Of a stretch of DNA of 64,000 nt, positions 9,501-17,071 are shown piece after piece. Under the pieces are notes generated by a model, which had not been told where the DNA came from, searched no databases, and saw nothing but the letters and a program-made list of their open reading frames with translations. Origin of the DNA: Pseudomonadota bacterium (GTDB lineage Bacteria > Desulfobacterota > Desulfobulbia > Desulfobulbales > Desulfocapsaceae); NCBI GenBank assembly GCA_018817385.1, contig JAHIUA010000087.1, positions 1 to 64,000 on the forward strand, written 5' to 3'. The first letter of the stretch is position 1. Each line of letters starts with the position of its first letter. A program made the position numbers and the translations under genes.

Positions 9501-9755
9501 ATGGAATCAAATGCTTTAATGCTCGGACTCGTTTGTATCGGCGCTGGACTTTCAATCGGACTTGCTGGTCTTGGTGCTGGTATCGGTATCGGTAATGTTG
9601 GTCAGGGTGCCACCATGGGACTTGCTCGTAATCCTGAAGTACAGCCTAAATTGATGGTATTCATGATCCTCGGTATGGCCCTTGCTGAGTCCTGTGCTAT
9701 TTACGGACTGGTTGTTTCCCTGATCCTGCTCTATGCTAATCCCTTGATTGGCTAA
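9501..9755 (+). CDS. atpE: ATP synthase subunit c with sodium-type ion site
   Basis: This 84-residue hairpin of two membrane helices forms the rotor ring. Helix 1 is rich in glycine (GLGAGIGIGNVGQG) and the loop carries RNPE, the contact to the central stalk. Helix 2 has the ion-binding glutamate E63 followed by S64, and helix 1 has Q35. Q, E and S at these places match the sodium site of Ilyobacter-type c rings, whereas proton rings usually lack the serine. The threonine that follows in Ilyobacter is C65 here and the valine is L61. AAGGAG precedes the start. A strong terminator follows. Ion choice is inferred, not proven. Confidence 0.93.
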   Translation: MESNALMLGLVCIGAGLSIGLAGLGAGIGIGNVGQGATMGLARNPEVQPKLMVFMILGMALAESCAIYGLVVSLILLYANPLIG

Positions 9756-9813
9756 TTTAGAATCAGTCAGAGCTGTTCTTTGCTTGAGGCAAAGGGTGGT
9801 TTGAAGGCTTGTC

Positions 9814-9844
9814 AAAAGGCTGCAGAATTTTCTGCAGCCTTTTT
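9814..9844 (+). terminator. Intrinsic terminator after atpE
   Basis: AAAAGGCTGCAGA (9814-9826) pairs with TCTGCAGCCTTTT (9831-9843), leaving a four-base loop and a T-run. It ends the atpZIBE transcript. Confidence 0.9.
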
Positions 9845-9902
9845 GCGTTTGCAGGAGAAATAAAAAGCGATTTGAAGAGACCATTCGCTCAGGCCCTATG
9901 CC

Positions 9903-10664
9903 ATGAATAATACAGTAAACAAGATAAAGGATGGCCATGGGGATGATATCCTCATCCACCCGGTACGGGGGCGAAATGAGAAGGCGATTCCTCCCTTGGG
10001 GCTGTTTTTCGTGAATCCGCAAGAGGCCCGGATGGCGCTTGATCATCTCCTGAAGCAGGGAGGTGAACGAAGGTTCTTGTTTCATTCCGGTCTGGTGGTC
10101 AGTCCCGGGAATGGTTTCTTTGTTGCCGGCCCGGCTGTTGGTGCTCCGATGGCGGTGATGGCCCTGGAAAAATTAATTGTTCTCGGCGCTACCACTGTGA
10201 TAATGAATGGTTGGTGTGGAGCTATAAAGGAGAACCTGAGAGTGGGGGATACCCTGCTCGGGGGGGTTGCCCATAGCGGTGAAGGGACTTCAGGCTATTA
10301 CTCCACTGAAACGATCAGCCGCCCCTCTCCTGTTCTTCTTCGCCATCTTCAGAAGAGCATGGGAGCCTATACTCCCTTTCCTATCTGGTCAACTGATGCC
10401 CCGTATCGGGAATCGAGGCATATGCTCGCTGTCCTCGCTCAGACACATGATCTTGGGGGCGTAGATATGGAATATTCTGCTCTCTGTACGGTTGCAGCCT
10501 TTAGAGGGATAGCTTTTTCTGGTCTGTTTCTTGTTTCTGATGAACTATGGAACAGGGAATGGAAACCTGGTTTTACAGGGAAGGCCTTTAAACAAAAGAG
10601 TAAAGCACAGGTCGAGATGCTCATTGATTATGTGCAACTATTAGTCAGCGAAGAGGAGAAATAA
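9903..10664 (+). CDS. Nucleoside phosphorylase (PNP/UDP phosphorylase family)
   Basis: This 253-residue cytoplasmic protein belongs to the family of purine, uridine and methylthioadenosine phosphorylases and nucleosidases. Seen are the glycine-rich GPAVGAPMAV, the segment GWCGAIKENLRVGD with the phosphate- and base-site residues, and VDMEYSAL, the ribose-binding MExxA motif. The substrate cannot be told; uridine phosphorylase-like or purine salvage are both possible. The start has no good Shine-Dalgarno sequence, so the first residues are uncertain. rimO begins two bases after the stop, so the two are coupled. Confidence 0.8.
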   Translation: MNNTVNKIKDGHGDDILIHPVRGRNEKAIPPLGLFFVNPQEARMALDHLLKQGGERRFLFHSGLVVSPGNGFFVAGPAVGAPMAVMALEKLIVLGATTVIMNGWCGAIKENLRVGDTLLGGVAHSGEGTSGYYSTETISRPSPVLLRHLQKSMGAYTPFPIWSTDAPYRESRHMLAVLAQTHDLGGVDMEYSALCTVAAFRGIAFSGLFLVSDELWNREWKPGFTGKAFKQKSKAQVEMLIDYVQLLVSEEEK

Positions 10665-10666
10665 AG

Positions 10667-12001
10667 ATGGCTACCTTTCATCTTGTCAGTCTTGGATGCC
10701 CGAAAAACCTGGTGGATTCTGAGGTCATGCTCGGTTTTTTGCAACAGGCAGGATGGCAGCTCACAGAGGAGCCAGAGGAGGCCACTGTCCTGCTCATCAA
10801 TACCTGCGGCTTTATCCAGGCGGCAGTGGAAGAGGCAGTGGACGAAATTCTTGAGCTGGCCAAGGTAAAAGAAAAATATCCAACAAAATATCTGGTTGTT
10901 ACTGGTTGCCTGGTCCAGCGTTATGGCGATAGCCTTGTCTCTGAGCTCCCTGAGGTGGATCTCTTCCTGGGGACCGAAGGGGTGAAAGATATTGCCGGCC
11001 TGTTGCAGGCCCTTTTGGCAGGAAGTCTTGCCGAGAAGGTCAATTGTCCAGACCGTTTTCTTATGGATTCTTCCATGCCACGTACCATCTCGACCCCAAT
11101 TTTTCGCAGTTTTCTTAAAATAACCGAAGGGTGTAATAATCGTTGTTCCTATTGCATGATTCCTTCGATCAGAGGGAATTTACGGAGCAGGCCGGTTGCT
11201 GATCTCTGCCAGGAATTGATGCAATTGGAAAAACGAGGGGTGAAAGAAATTTCTCTTATCGCCCAGGATCTCACGGCCTATGGCCGTGATCTTGGGGCAG
11301 AGGTTACCCTCCCTGTTCTTCTTCGCCAGTTGCTTGAGCATACGGATGTGCCCTGGATCCGCTTGATGTACTTGTATCCCTCAGGGGTCACTGATGAACT
11401 CCTCACTCTAATGGCGCAGGAACCACGTATACTGCCCTATGTCGATATTCCTTTTCAGCACGTCTCTGATTCTATTTTAAAACGGATGAACAGGCATTAT
11501 GGACAACGTGAGCTTTGCCGATTTGTTGATCGGGTGCGGGCGATTGTCCCAGATATTGCCCTGCGTACCACGATGATGGTTGGCTTCCCGGGTGAAACTG
11601 AAGAAGATCTTCTGGAGCTTCAATCTTTTCTTCAACAGTATCGGATCGATCATGTCGGACTTTTTGCCTATACCAACGAACAAGGGGCACCATCCGAATC
11701 TTTCCCAGATCAGTGTTCTGATGCCGTGAAAGAGGAGAGATTGGCGCGAGTAATGGAGTTGCAGGCAGGGATTTCCCGGGAAATTCTACAGAAATATGTT
11801 GGGCGAGTCTTGGCGGTGTTGGTAGAGGGGTTGAGCAGGGAGACAGATCTTTTACTAGAGGGCCGAACAGTGTATCAGGCACCTGAGATTGATGGGTGTG
11901 TCTATATTACCTCGGGAGTCGCAAACCCCGGTGATATCGTACAGGTACGAATCACCGAGGCTCAGATCTATGATCTGGTGGGAGAAATTGTTGAGTCCTA
12001 A
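10667..12001 (+). CDS. rimO: Ribosomal protein S12 methylthiotransferase RimO
   Basis: RimO adds a methylthio group to an aspartate of ribosomal protein S12 using two Fe-S clusters and S-adenosylmethionine. The 444-residue protein begins with the typical LGCPKNLVDSE of the UPF0004 domain, has the radical-SAM motif CNNRCSYC, the MVGFPGETEED segment, and a C-terminal TRAM domain (about 375-440). Length and motifs are normal for the RimO branch instead of MiaB. It follows a nucleoside phosphorylase with two bases between and converges on the HU gene with six bases between; no terminator is visible. Confidence 0.93.
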   Translation: MATFHLVSLGCPKNLVDSEVMLGFLQQAGWQLTEEPEEATVLLINTCGFIQAAVEEAVDEILELAKVKEKYPTKYLVVTGCLVQRYGDSLVSELPEVDLFLGTEGVKDIAGLLQALLAGSLAEKVNCPDRFLMDSSMPRTISTPIFRSFLKITEGCNNRCSYCMIPSIRGNLRSRPVADLCQELMQLEKRGVKEISLIAQDLTAYGRDLGAEVTLPVLLRQLLEHTDVPWIRLMYLYPSGVTDELLTLMAQEPRILPYVDIPFQHVSDSILKRMNRHYGQRELCRFVDRVRAIVPDIALRTTMMVGFPGETEEDLLELQSFLQQYRIDHVGLFAYTNEQGAPSESFPDQCSDAVKEERLARVMELQAGISREILQKYVGRVLAVLVEGLSRETDLLLEGRTVYQAPEIDGCVYITSGVANPGDIVQVRITEAQIYDLVGEIVES

Positions 12002-12007
12002 CTTGGG

Positions 12008-12295
12008 CTATTTCTTTCGTTTTTGGTTGACCTGTTCCCGCAGATCCTTACCGACCTTGAAGAAGGGCAGTTTTTTGGGTCTGACCTTAATCTTCTCACC
12101 GGTCTTTGGATTGCGTCCTTCATAGGTGCCATAATCTTTTATGACAAAACTACCGAAACCTCGTATCTCAATACTGTCACCTTGGGCCAGTGCCTCGGTC
12201 ATTGTCTCGATAATGGTGTTGGTGATAGCAGCAGCCTCTCTGTGGGGAAGATCAATGTCTCTGGACAGAGCTTCGATTAATTCGGATTTGTTCAT
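12008..12295 (-). CDS. HU/IHF-family DNA-bending protein
   Basis: This 95-residue nucleoid protein has the family signature GFGSF followed by the DNA-binding arm with RNPKTG, and Lys-rich ends. Internal residues (DSIEIRGFGSFV, GRNP) are closer to IHF subunits than to HU, but the exact paralogue cannot be fixed. The start at 12295 has AGGAGT before it. It lies 182 bases downstream of rluB on the same strand, so it may have its own promoter. Its 5' leader contains an imperfect stem (AAACACC with GGTGTTT near 12319-12345). Confidence 0.88.
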   Translation of the reverse strand: MNKSELIEALSRDIDLPHREAAAITNTIIETMTEALAQGDSIEIRGFGSFVIKDYGTYEGRNPKTGEKIKVRPKKLPFFKVGKDLREQVNQKRKK

Positions 12296-12477
12296 GCCTG
12301 ACTCCTGTACGTTCGAGGCAAACACCACTGTATTTTTGCGGTGTTTAGAGAATAATTGAGTGTTTTGTAAAAGAGGAACTGTATCTCAAGTTCCAGAAAA
12401 AAACAGTAGAATCACAGTGATAGGCACATTTTTGGTGCCTGGTGCTTGTAAGCATTTTGGTAACTATATAGATTTAA

Positions 12478-13224
12478 TCAGCTATTTTGGTGTTTGTAAA
12501 GAAAATTGTGTGAAAAAATTTTTTGCAGTTCCTTTTGCTGAAGAATTTTGTATTTTCCAATGGATAGGCCATCCAGGGTGAGCTGCCCATAGGCAAGACG
12601 TTTGAGGGCGATAACAGGATGGCCGATAGCTTGAAACATTTTTTTCACCTGTCGTTTTCTTCCTTCGTGGATGGTGATAACCATCGTCGTTGTTTCTTTC
12701 CCCCTTTGCTTTACCCGGATTCTGGCTGGGGCTGTTTTCTTCTTTTCGAGAAGAATCCCTTTTTCTAAACGTCGGATGGATGCCGTTGGTGGATGCCCCT
12801 TTACTTCAGCTTCATAGGTCTTGGTGACTTCATGGCTGGGATGGAGAATAGACTGAGCCAGGTTGCCGTCATTGGTGAGGAGGAGGGCTCCTTCGGTATC
12901 GAGATCGAGTCTGCCCACAGGATAGACCCTTTCCTGGATTCCGGAGAGCAGTGAGGTCACTATCGGCCGGCCTTGGGGGTCGGAAAGAGTGGTGACATAT
13001 CCTTTGGGTTTGTTGAGGAGAATATAGATGAATCGCTCTTCGGCTACAACTTCTTTGCCGTCGAAATAAACCTTTTGCTTTCCAGGGATTATCTGTTCCC
13101 CCATGCAGGTGACAACCTTGCCGTCTACCGTAACTCTTCCTTGAGCTATGTACTCTTCTGCCTTTCGCCGCGATGCAATACCACATCTGGAAAGAAATTT
13201 TTGGAGACGAAGTGGACTGGTCAT
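12478..13224 (-). CDS. rluB: Pseudouridine synthase, RluB/RsuA family
   Basis: This enzyme isomerises a uridine in rRNA to pseudouridine. An N-terminal S4 RNA-binding domain (LQKFLSRCGIASRRKAE) precedes the catalytic domain with GRLDLDTEG, where the first Asp is the nucleophile, and KMFQAIGHPV later. RluB, RluE, RluF and RsuA are hard to separate by eye; the S4 domain and the 248-residue length favour RluB. The start at 13224 is two bases after the ubiD stop, with a weak ribosome site, so it is probably coupled to ubiD. Confidence 0.86.
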   Translation of the reverse strand: MTSPLRLQKFLSRCGIASRRKAEEYIAQGRVTVDGKVVTCMGEQIIPGKQKVYFDGKEVVAEERFIYILLNKPKGYVTTLSDPQGRPIVTSLLSGIQERVYPVGRLDLDTEGALLLTNDGNLAQSILHPSHEVTKTYEAEVKGHPPTASIRRLEKGILLEKKKTAPARIRVKQRGKETTTMVITIHEGRKRQVKKMFQAIGHPVIALKRLAYGQLTLDGLSIGKYKILQQKELQKIFSHNFLYKHQNS

Positions 13225-13226
13225 GG

Positions 13227-15008
13227 TCAACGCAGATGGGAGGGGAGTAGTTTGGAGATACGGGAGTCAACAAGATTGCGAGTGGCATCGTCAACCTCAA
13301 GGACATCTGTGTACCAGGGTTTCATCCGGCAATCAAAAATAATCGGGGGGGTGAGCCCTACGTGAAAGCGTTGCACCTGGGTGGATGCTGCGTGGATATC
13401 AGCTGCAGGTTCAAAGCGGGTAAAAAAGGTCCAGAGAAACTCCTGGAGAGAAGATGTCGCCTCATCGCAGTTGTCCACCAGGAGGACAACCGGCCACTGG
13501 GCCAGGGTTGGGGCGCCGGCCAGAGTTTTGGCGAGATCAGGTTGGTCTTGATATGCTGTGCCTTGAACCACAAGTGTTCCGGGAAGGTATGCCTGCACTC
13601 GTTGACAGTCTGGAGGATGGTCTCCTGTAAAGCTCATGGGCAGATCCCGTATTTTATCTTTGCCCAGGCCCATCATCATGGCCTTGGAACCCTTATTGAC
13701 TGAAGGACCGGTGTAGTCAAGGGTGTCCTGGGAGACATTGGCAAAGACAAAAAGGTCCCGATCCCAGTGGATACGTTCCAGGACATGGGCCCAGAGGCGG
13801 GGGAAATCGTTGATAGCAATATCCCCGTCGGTGAGGATGAGAAACTTGGTGAGTGAGAGTTGACCTTCGCCAAGGATACGCAGGCCAGAGGCAAAGGCCT
13901 CACGTGGATAGCGATCGGCGACACGGGCAGAGGCAAGACAATGAAAGCCGGTTTCGCCAAATGTTTTCAATTCGCGCACCCCCTTCATGACCAGAGGAAA
14001 GAGGGGGGAGAGGAGTTCTTGGAGAAAGTCACCGATGAAATAGTCTTCCTGCTTGGGTCGACCAACCACAGTCGCCGGATAGATGGCCTGGTTGCGGTGG
14101 TAGAGATGAGAGACCTGGAATATGGGGTAGTCGTGCTGGAGAGAGTTGTAACCGTAGTGGTCTCCAAAGGGGCCCTCAGGCCGGCGCACATGGGGAGGTA
14201 CTGAGCCCCTTACCGCAAACTCGGCATTGGCCACCAGACGATGTCCTCCCTTTGGATCTGGAGTCATGTCCAGTTTTTTGCCAAGCAGCAGCGAGGTGAG
14301 CATCAATTCCGGAATATCCTCCGGTAAGGGGGCAATGGCTGCCAGCATCAATGCCGGAGGGCCACCGATGTAGAGGGTCATGGGAAGGGGCTGATTGAGT
14401 TTCTCTGCCTCATGGTAATGGTAACCTCCTCCCTTGTGAATCTGCCAATGGATACCGGTGGTCATGTCATCGTAGCGCTGAATACGATACATGCCGAGGT
14501 TGTGTCCCTTGCCACCGGGATGTTCGGTATAGACCAGGGGCAGGGTGACAAAGGCGCCACCGTCGCTGTGCCATGAGGTAAGCATGGGCAGGCTGCCAAG
14601 ACGTGGCGGCAATTGACAGTTTTCCAGGATCGGCCCTTCTTTCCGTTCTTTGAGACCGATCTTCAGGCCGTCCTGAAGAAGGTGGCGATGTTCCCACAGC
14701 GTCTTCATTTTTAACGGCATTAATGATTCAGTGAGGTTGACCAGATCACGGACAAATTGCTGTGGTTTCGAGCCGAAGGCAAGTTCCAGTCGTTTTGCTG
14801 TGCCAAAGAGATTGGTGACTACGGAAAAATCACTGCCCTTGACCCGAGTGAAGAGCAGGGCGGGCCCCTGTCGCTGGATAACCCGCCGATGAATTTCCGC
14901 AATTTCCAGATGTGGGTCGACCTCTTCCTCAATGATCAGGAGTTGTTTTTCGCGACGCAGCAGTTCTATAAAACTGCGCAGGTCGTAGAGGGTATTATGG
15001 CTGGTCAT
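13227..15008 (-). CDS. UbiD-family decarboxylase
   Basis: UbiD enzymes are (de)carboxylases using prenylated FMN made by a UbiX partner. The 593-residue protein is in the size range of the menaquinone-type or aromatic-acid UbiD branches and shows family features such as the VVTNLFGT start region, GPFGDHYGYN with the prFMN-contacting residues, and the conserved EDYFIGDFLQELLSPLFPL. The substrate is unknown: menaquinone or ubiquinone biosynthesis, or an aromatic acid, are possible. No ubiX is in the window. The start at 15008 is chosen because GAGGAG lies upstream in the end of the small gene before it. rluB follows immediately. Confidence 0.85.
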   Translation of the reverse strand: MTSHNTLYDLRSFIELLRREKQLLIIEEEVDPHLEIAEIHRRVIQRQGPALLFTRVKGSDFSVVTNLFGTAKRLELAFGSKPQQFVRDLVNLTESLMPLKMKTLWEHRHLLQDGLKIGLKERKEGPILENCQLPPRLGSLPMLTSWHSDGGAFVTLPLVYTEHPGGKGHNLGMYRIQRYDDMTTGIHWQIHKGGGYHYHEAEKLNQPLPMTLYIGGPPALMLAAIAPLPEDIPELMLTSLLLGKKLDMTPDPKGGHRLVANAEFAVRGSVPPHVRRPEGPFGDHYGYNSLQHDYPIFQVSHLYHRNQAIYPATVVGRPKQEDYFIGDFLQELLSPLFPLVMKGVRELKTFGETGFHCLASARVADRYPREAFASGLRILGEGQLSLTKFLILTDGDIAINDFPRLWAHVLERIHWDRDLFVFANVSQDTLDYTGPSVNKGSKAMMMGLGKDKIRDLPMSFTGDHPPDCQRVQAYLPGTLVVQGTAYQDQPDLAKTLAGAPTLAQWPVVLLVDNCDEATSSLQEFLWTFFTRFEPAADIHAASTQVQRFHVGLTPPIIFDCRMKPWYTDVLEVDDATRNLVDSRISKLLPSHLR

Positions 15009-15012
15009 CGGA

Positions 15013-15264
15013 CTATTTCTCCTCAGGATGGTGGTGGGGGGACTGTTCGAGGAGAAACAGTCGATGATATTCATCTTCACTTAGATTTTCTTTGAGAATA
15101 CCGGTCAAAAAATGAACAACCTTCTCAATTTCCGCACTGGAAAGTCTGTTCGCAAGCATCTCGGCAAAGGCTGGTTTGCCAGCGAGCTGCAGGAAGCAGG
15201 AGAGGGAAGAACGGTCCAATTCAAGGTTCAGGCCAAAGCACATTTGATGCGGATTAATCTTCAT
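15013..15264 (-). CDS. Small hypothetical protein in the ubiD operon
   Basis: I do not recognise this 83-residue protein. It looks like a mostly helical soluble protein, with a His- and Glu-rich C-terminus and no signal or membrane helix. It is probably real because it fits exactly between the yjbQ-like gene (20 bases upstream) and ubiD (four bases downstream), and its last codons hold the ubiD ribosome binding site. Confidence 0.6.
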   Translation of the reverse strand: MKINPHQMCFGLNLELDRSSLSCFLQLAGKPAFAEMLANRLSSAEIEKVVHFLTGILKENLSEDEYHRLFLLEQSPHHHPEEK

Positions 15265-15284
15265 AATTCAGTGAGGGATAAGAG

Positions 15285-15689
15285 TCAGGCTGCAGCAAGA
15301 AGCCGCCATTGGATTTTTCTGCTCCTCGGGCCATCAAATTCGCAGAAAAATATTTTTTGCCAGGCACCAAGCTGAAGTCGATCCCTGTCGACCATAATGG
15401 TGAGTGACGAACCCATGAGTGATGCCATGATGTGGGCTGGGGAGTTGCCTTCCTGGTGGCGGAAGGGAAACTGGAGAGGAACTATTTCCCGTAACCCATT
15501 GATGATGTCGGTTTGGACATCGGGATCGGTTCCTTCGTTGATGGTGAGCCCAGCAGTGGTGTGTGGATTGTAGAGATAGCAGATACCGGCTCCGATTCCA
15601 GCATCCTCGATTTGCTTTTGAACTGTATGGGTGATGTCGATGAGGTGCATCTGCTCTGTTGTCGATACTGTAAATGTGCCGCTGTACAT
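15285..15689 (-). CDS. YjbQ-family protein (UPF0047)
   Basis: This 134-residue protein belongs to the YjbQ/UPF0047 family, marked by the segments NPHTTAGLTINEG and HIMASLMGSS and a C-terminal FFCEFDGPRSR. Family members show thiamin-phosphate-synthase-like activity in vitro, but the natural role is unclear. The start at 15689 is the family-typical position (MYSGTFTVST); upstream codons in the open frame look unrelated. It is the first gene of the row to ubiD and rluB. A hairpin lies just upstream. Confidence 0.85.
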   Translation of the reverse strand: MYSGTFTVSTTEQMHLIDITHTVQKQIEDAGIGAGICYLYNPHTTAGLTINEGTDPDVQTDIINGLREIVPLQFPFRHQEGNSPAHIMASLMGSSLTIMVDRDRLQLGAWQKIFFCEFDGPRSRKIQWRLLAAA

Positions 15690-15722
15690 GTTAGGGACGT
15701 GTCTCCACCAAAAAATATGTCT

Positions 15723-15741
15723 CTGGGGCCGGTGGCCCCAG
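15723..15741 (-). terminator. GC-rich hairpin upstream of the yjbQ-like gene
   Basis: CTGGGGCC (15723-15730) and GGCCCCAG (15734-15741) form an eight-pair stem with a three-base loop. On the minus strand a six-base T-run follows after a few bases, so it could work as a terminator between the lipoprotein gene and the yjbQ-like gene. Confidence 0.55.
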
Positions 15742-15766
15742 CAACTAATCTGCCACTCTCTCAAAG

Positions 15767-15803
15767 GCATGCGGTCTGGGAAAAAAGGATTCAGACCGCA
15801 TGC
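15767..15803 (-). terminator. Stem-loop after the glycine-zipper lipoprotein gene
   Basis: GCATGCGGTCTG (15767-15778) pairs perfectly with 15792-15803 around a 13-base A-rich loop. It lies 13 bases past the stop of the lipoprotein gene on the minus strand. The following bases (CCTTT) are only a weak T-tract. Confidence 0.6.
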
Positions 15804-15816
15804 TAATCACAGGCTG

Positions 15817-16269
15817 TTAATTCTGCAGCTGCCAGTGCCCGTTCTGGTCACGGCAGGCAGTGCTATAGGCGGTTTCAACCTTTCCATCAATAACGGTCTG
15901 GATTTCTGCCTGACGGCAAGGTTGATGGGTCGATGGATTGGTGTAGGCAGGTTTTGGGGTAACCTGGTAACTGTTGCCACTGTCAGGATTGCGCCAGGCG
16001 TTCGTTTGCCCTGAGACCCCGCGTTCATAAACATGGTTCAGTTGCTCTCTGTCGTATTTGTCCATCTCGTTGCCAACCATGTAGCCCAGCATGGTACCTA
16101 CGGCGGCTCCAATAAGAGTGGCCTCGGTATTATGGCCAATGGCCTGGCCGATCAGGGCACCTGCGGCAGCACCACCCCCGGCACCGACCTGACCTTTGTT
16201 GGCTCCGGCACAGGAAGAAAGTACAATAGCTAGAGTGAGAAAAACAGGGAGGAGAATGGTTTTGTTCAT
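15817..16269 (-). CDS. Glycine-zipper 2TM-type lipoprotein
   Basis: This 150-residue protein has a lipoprotein signal (lipobox LSSC) and a glycine zipper of alternating Gly and Ala (GAGGGAAAGALIG to GAAVGTMLGYMVG). Glycine-zipper lipoproteins of the SlyB/OmpA-associated type are outer membrane components of unclear function. The C-terminal part holds a motif like the surface-antigen domain (CREYQTEVTIDGK-like, here CRQAEIQTVIDGK). The start at 16269 has AAGGAG before it. It is bracketed by hairpins and is probably a single-gene transcript. Confidence 0.8.
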   Translation of the reverse strand: MNKTILLPVFLTLAIVLSSCAGANKGQVGAGGGAAAGALIGQAIGHNTEATLIGAAVGTMLGYMVGNEMDKYDREQLNHVYERGVSGQTNAWRNPDSGNSYQVTPKPAYTNPSTHQPCRQAEIQTVIDGKVETAYSTACRDQNGHWQLQN

Positions 16270-16744
16270 GGTGAACTCCTTGATGTTAGGGTTTGTCACT
16301 GCTCAAACAGGACGGATCGTTATCTCTATTAAGTAGTCACGACAGTAGATTTGTCAATCTTTTTCAGGACAGTTCGTTCCTGTTTTTGTTGGTCAGTAGT
16401 TGAGGAATTCCTGCTGATTATATGATTCGGAGGAATTCCTCAACTGCTGGTGGTGGGAAGTGTTGTTACGGGCCTGTTCCAAGTTTATGCTGTCCTCACT
16501 GATCCAGGGCTCGAAATTGTTTTCTTGCCTACATAAGAAATGGGGACAGGTTTATGTTCACACCCAGGGTGCAGTGTTTTTGAGATCTTTATTGCAGAAC
16601 TTGGCTGATGCAGTCTGTTTATGTATTTATAGGGGTGTGCTGCCAGGGATGCAGTTTTCATCTGTGCTCACATCCCCTGCCTGCAGGTTTTCACTGAAAC
16701 GAAAGTCTTGCCTGGCTTGGCTGGTGATGAGGGGCATGTCCAGT
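16270..16744. other. Intergenic region with long palindrome
   Basis: No gene is supported. A plus-strand open frame at 16460-16786 has no known features and overlaps cbpM. The main structure is the palindrome listed separately. A TGGGGACAGGTTTA-like string follows it at about 16540; such strings accompany palindromic repeats in some genomes, but this cannot be tested here. Confidence 0.5.
16394..16449. repeat. Long intergenic palindrome
   Basis: AGTTGAGGAATTCCT (16398-16412) pairs exactly with 16431-16445 across 18 bases. The stem extends by one G-U and three more pairs to 16394-16449, about 19 pairs in total. No T-run follows on either strand, so it is not an ordinary terminator. It could be a REP/MITE-type repeat, but only this one copy is seen in the window. 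Confidence 0.7.
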
Positions 16745-17071
16745 TCAGTCTCTTTTCTCCAAGGAATGAAATTGTTCGAGAAGTGATCTACTGCTGCGCA
16801 GTTCCTCAATCTCTTCAAGAAGATCCAGGGCCAGGGCGGCACCGGCAAGATTGATATGGAGGTCTTTCTGCAAACGAACGGAAATCTCTATTCGCTTGAT
16901 CTCAACTGCGCCGAAGCGCCAGTCCCGGGGATCAGTGCCTTGGGGTGAGAGGATACCTTCATCGATCAGGTCATGGATAAACTGGGCGTGAACCCTGCAC
17001 AGTCGGCAGAGATCTTTGAGACAGTATGCACTGGTCTCGTCAAAAACTGTATACTGGATGTCTGTTTTCAT
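16745..17071 (-). CDS. cbpM: Chaperone modulator CbpM
   Basis: CbpM binds the J-domain of CbpA and inhibits both its co-chaperone and DNA-binding activity. The 108-residue protein has a MerR-like N-terminal helix-turn-helix fold (YCLKDLCRLCRVHAQFIHDLIDEGIL) and a helical tail. The start overlaps the cbpA stop by four bases, so the two are translationally coupled, the order expected for an inhibitor and its target. Confidence 0.87.
   Translation of the reverse strand: MKTDIQYTVFDETSAYCLKDLCRLCRVHAQFIHDLIDEGILSPQGTDPRDWRFGAVEIKRIEISVRLQKDLHINLAGAALALDLLEEIEELRSSRSLLEQFHSLEKRD

Noticed and set aside
13227-15080. ubiD start further upstream at 15080
   Set aside because: The longer start would overlap the small gene at 15013-15264; the ATG at 15008 follows GAGGAG and fits family length.
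16460-16786. Plus-strand open frame of 108 codons
   Set aside because: It overlaps cbpM on the other strand, has no recognisable motif and includes a palindrome-linked string.
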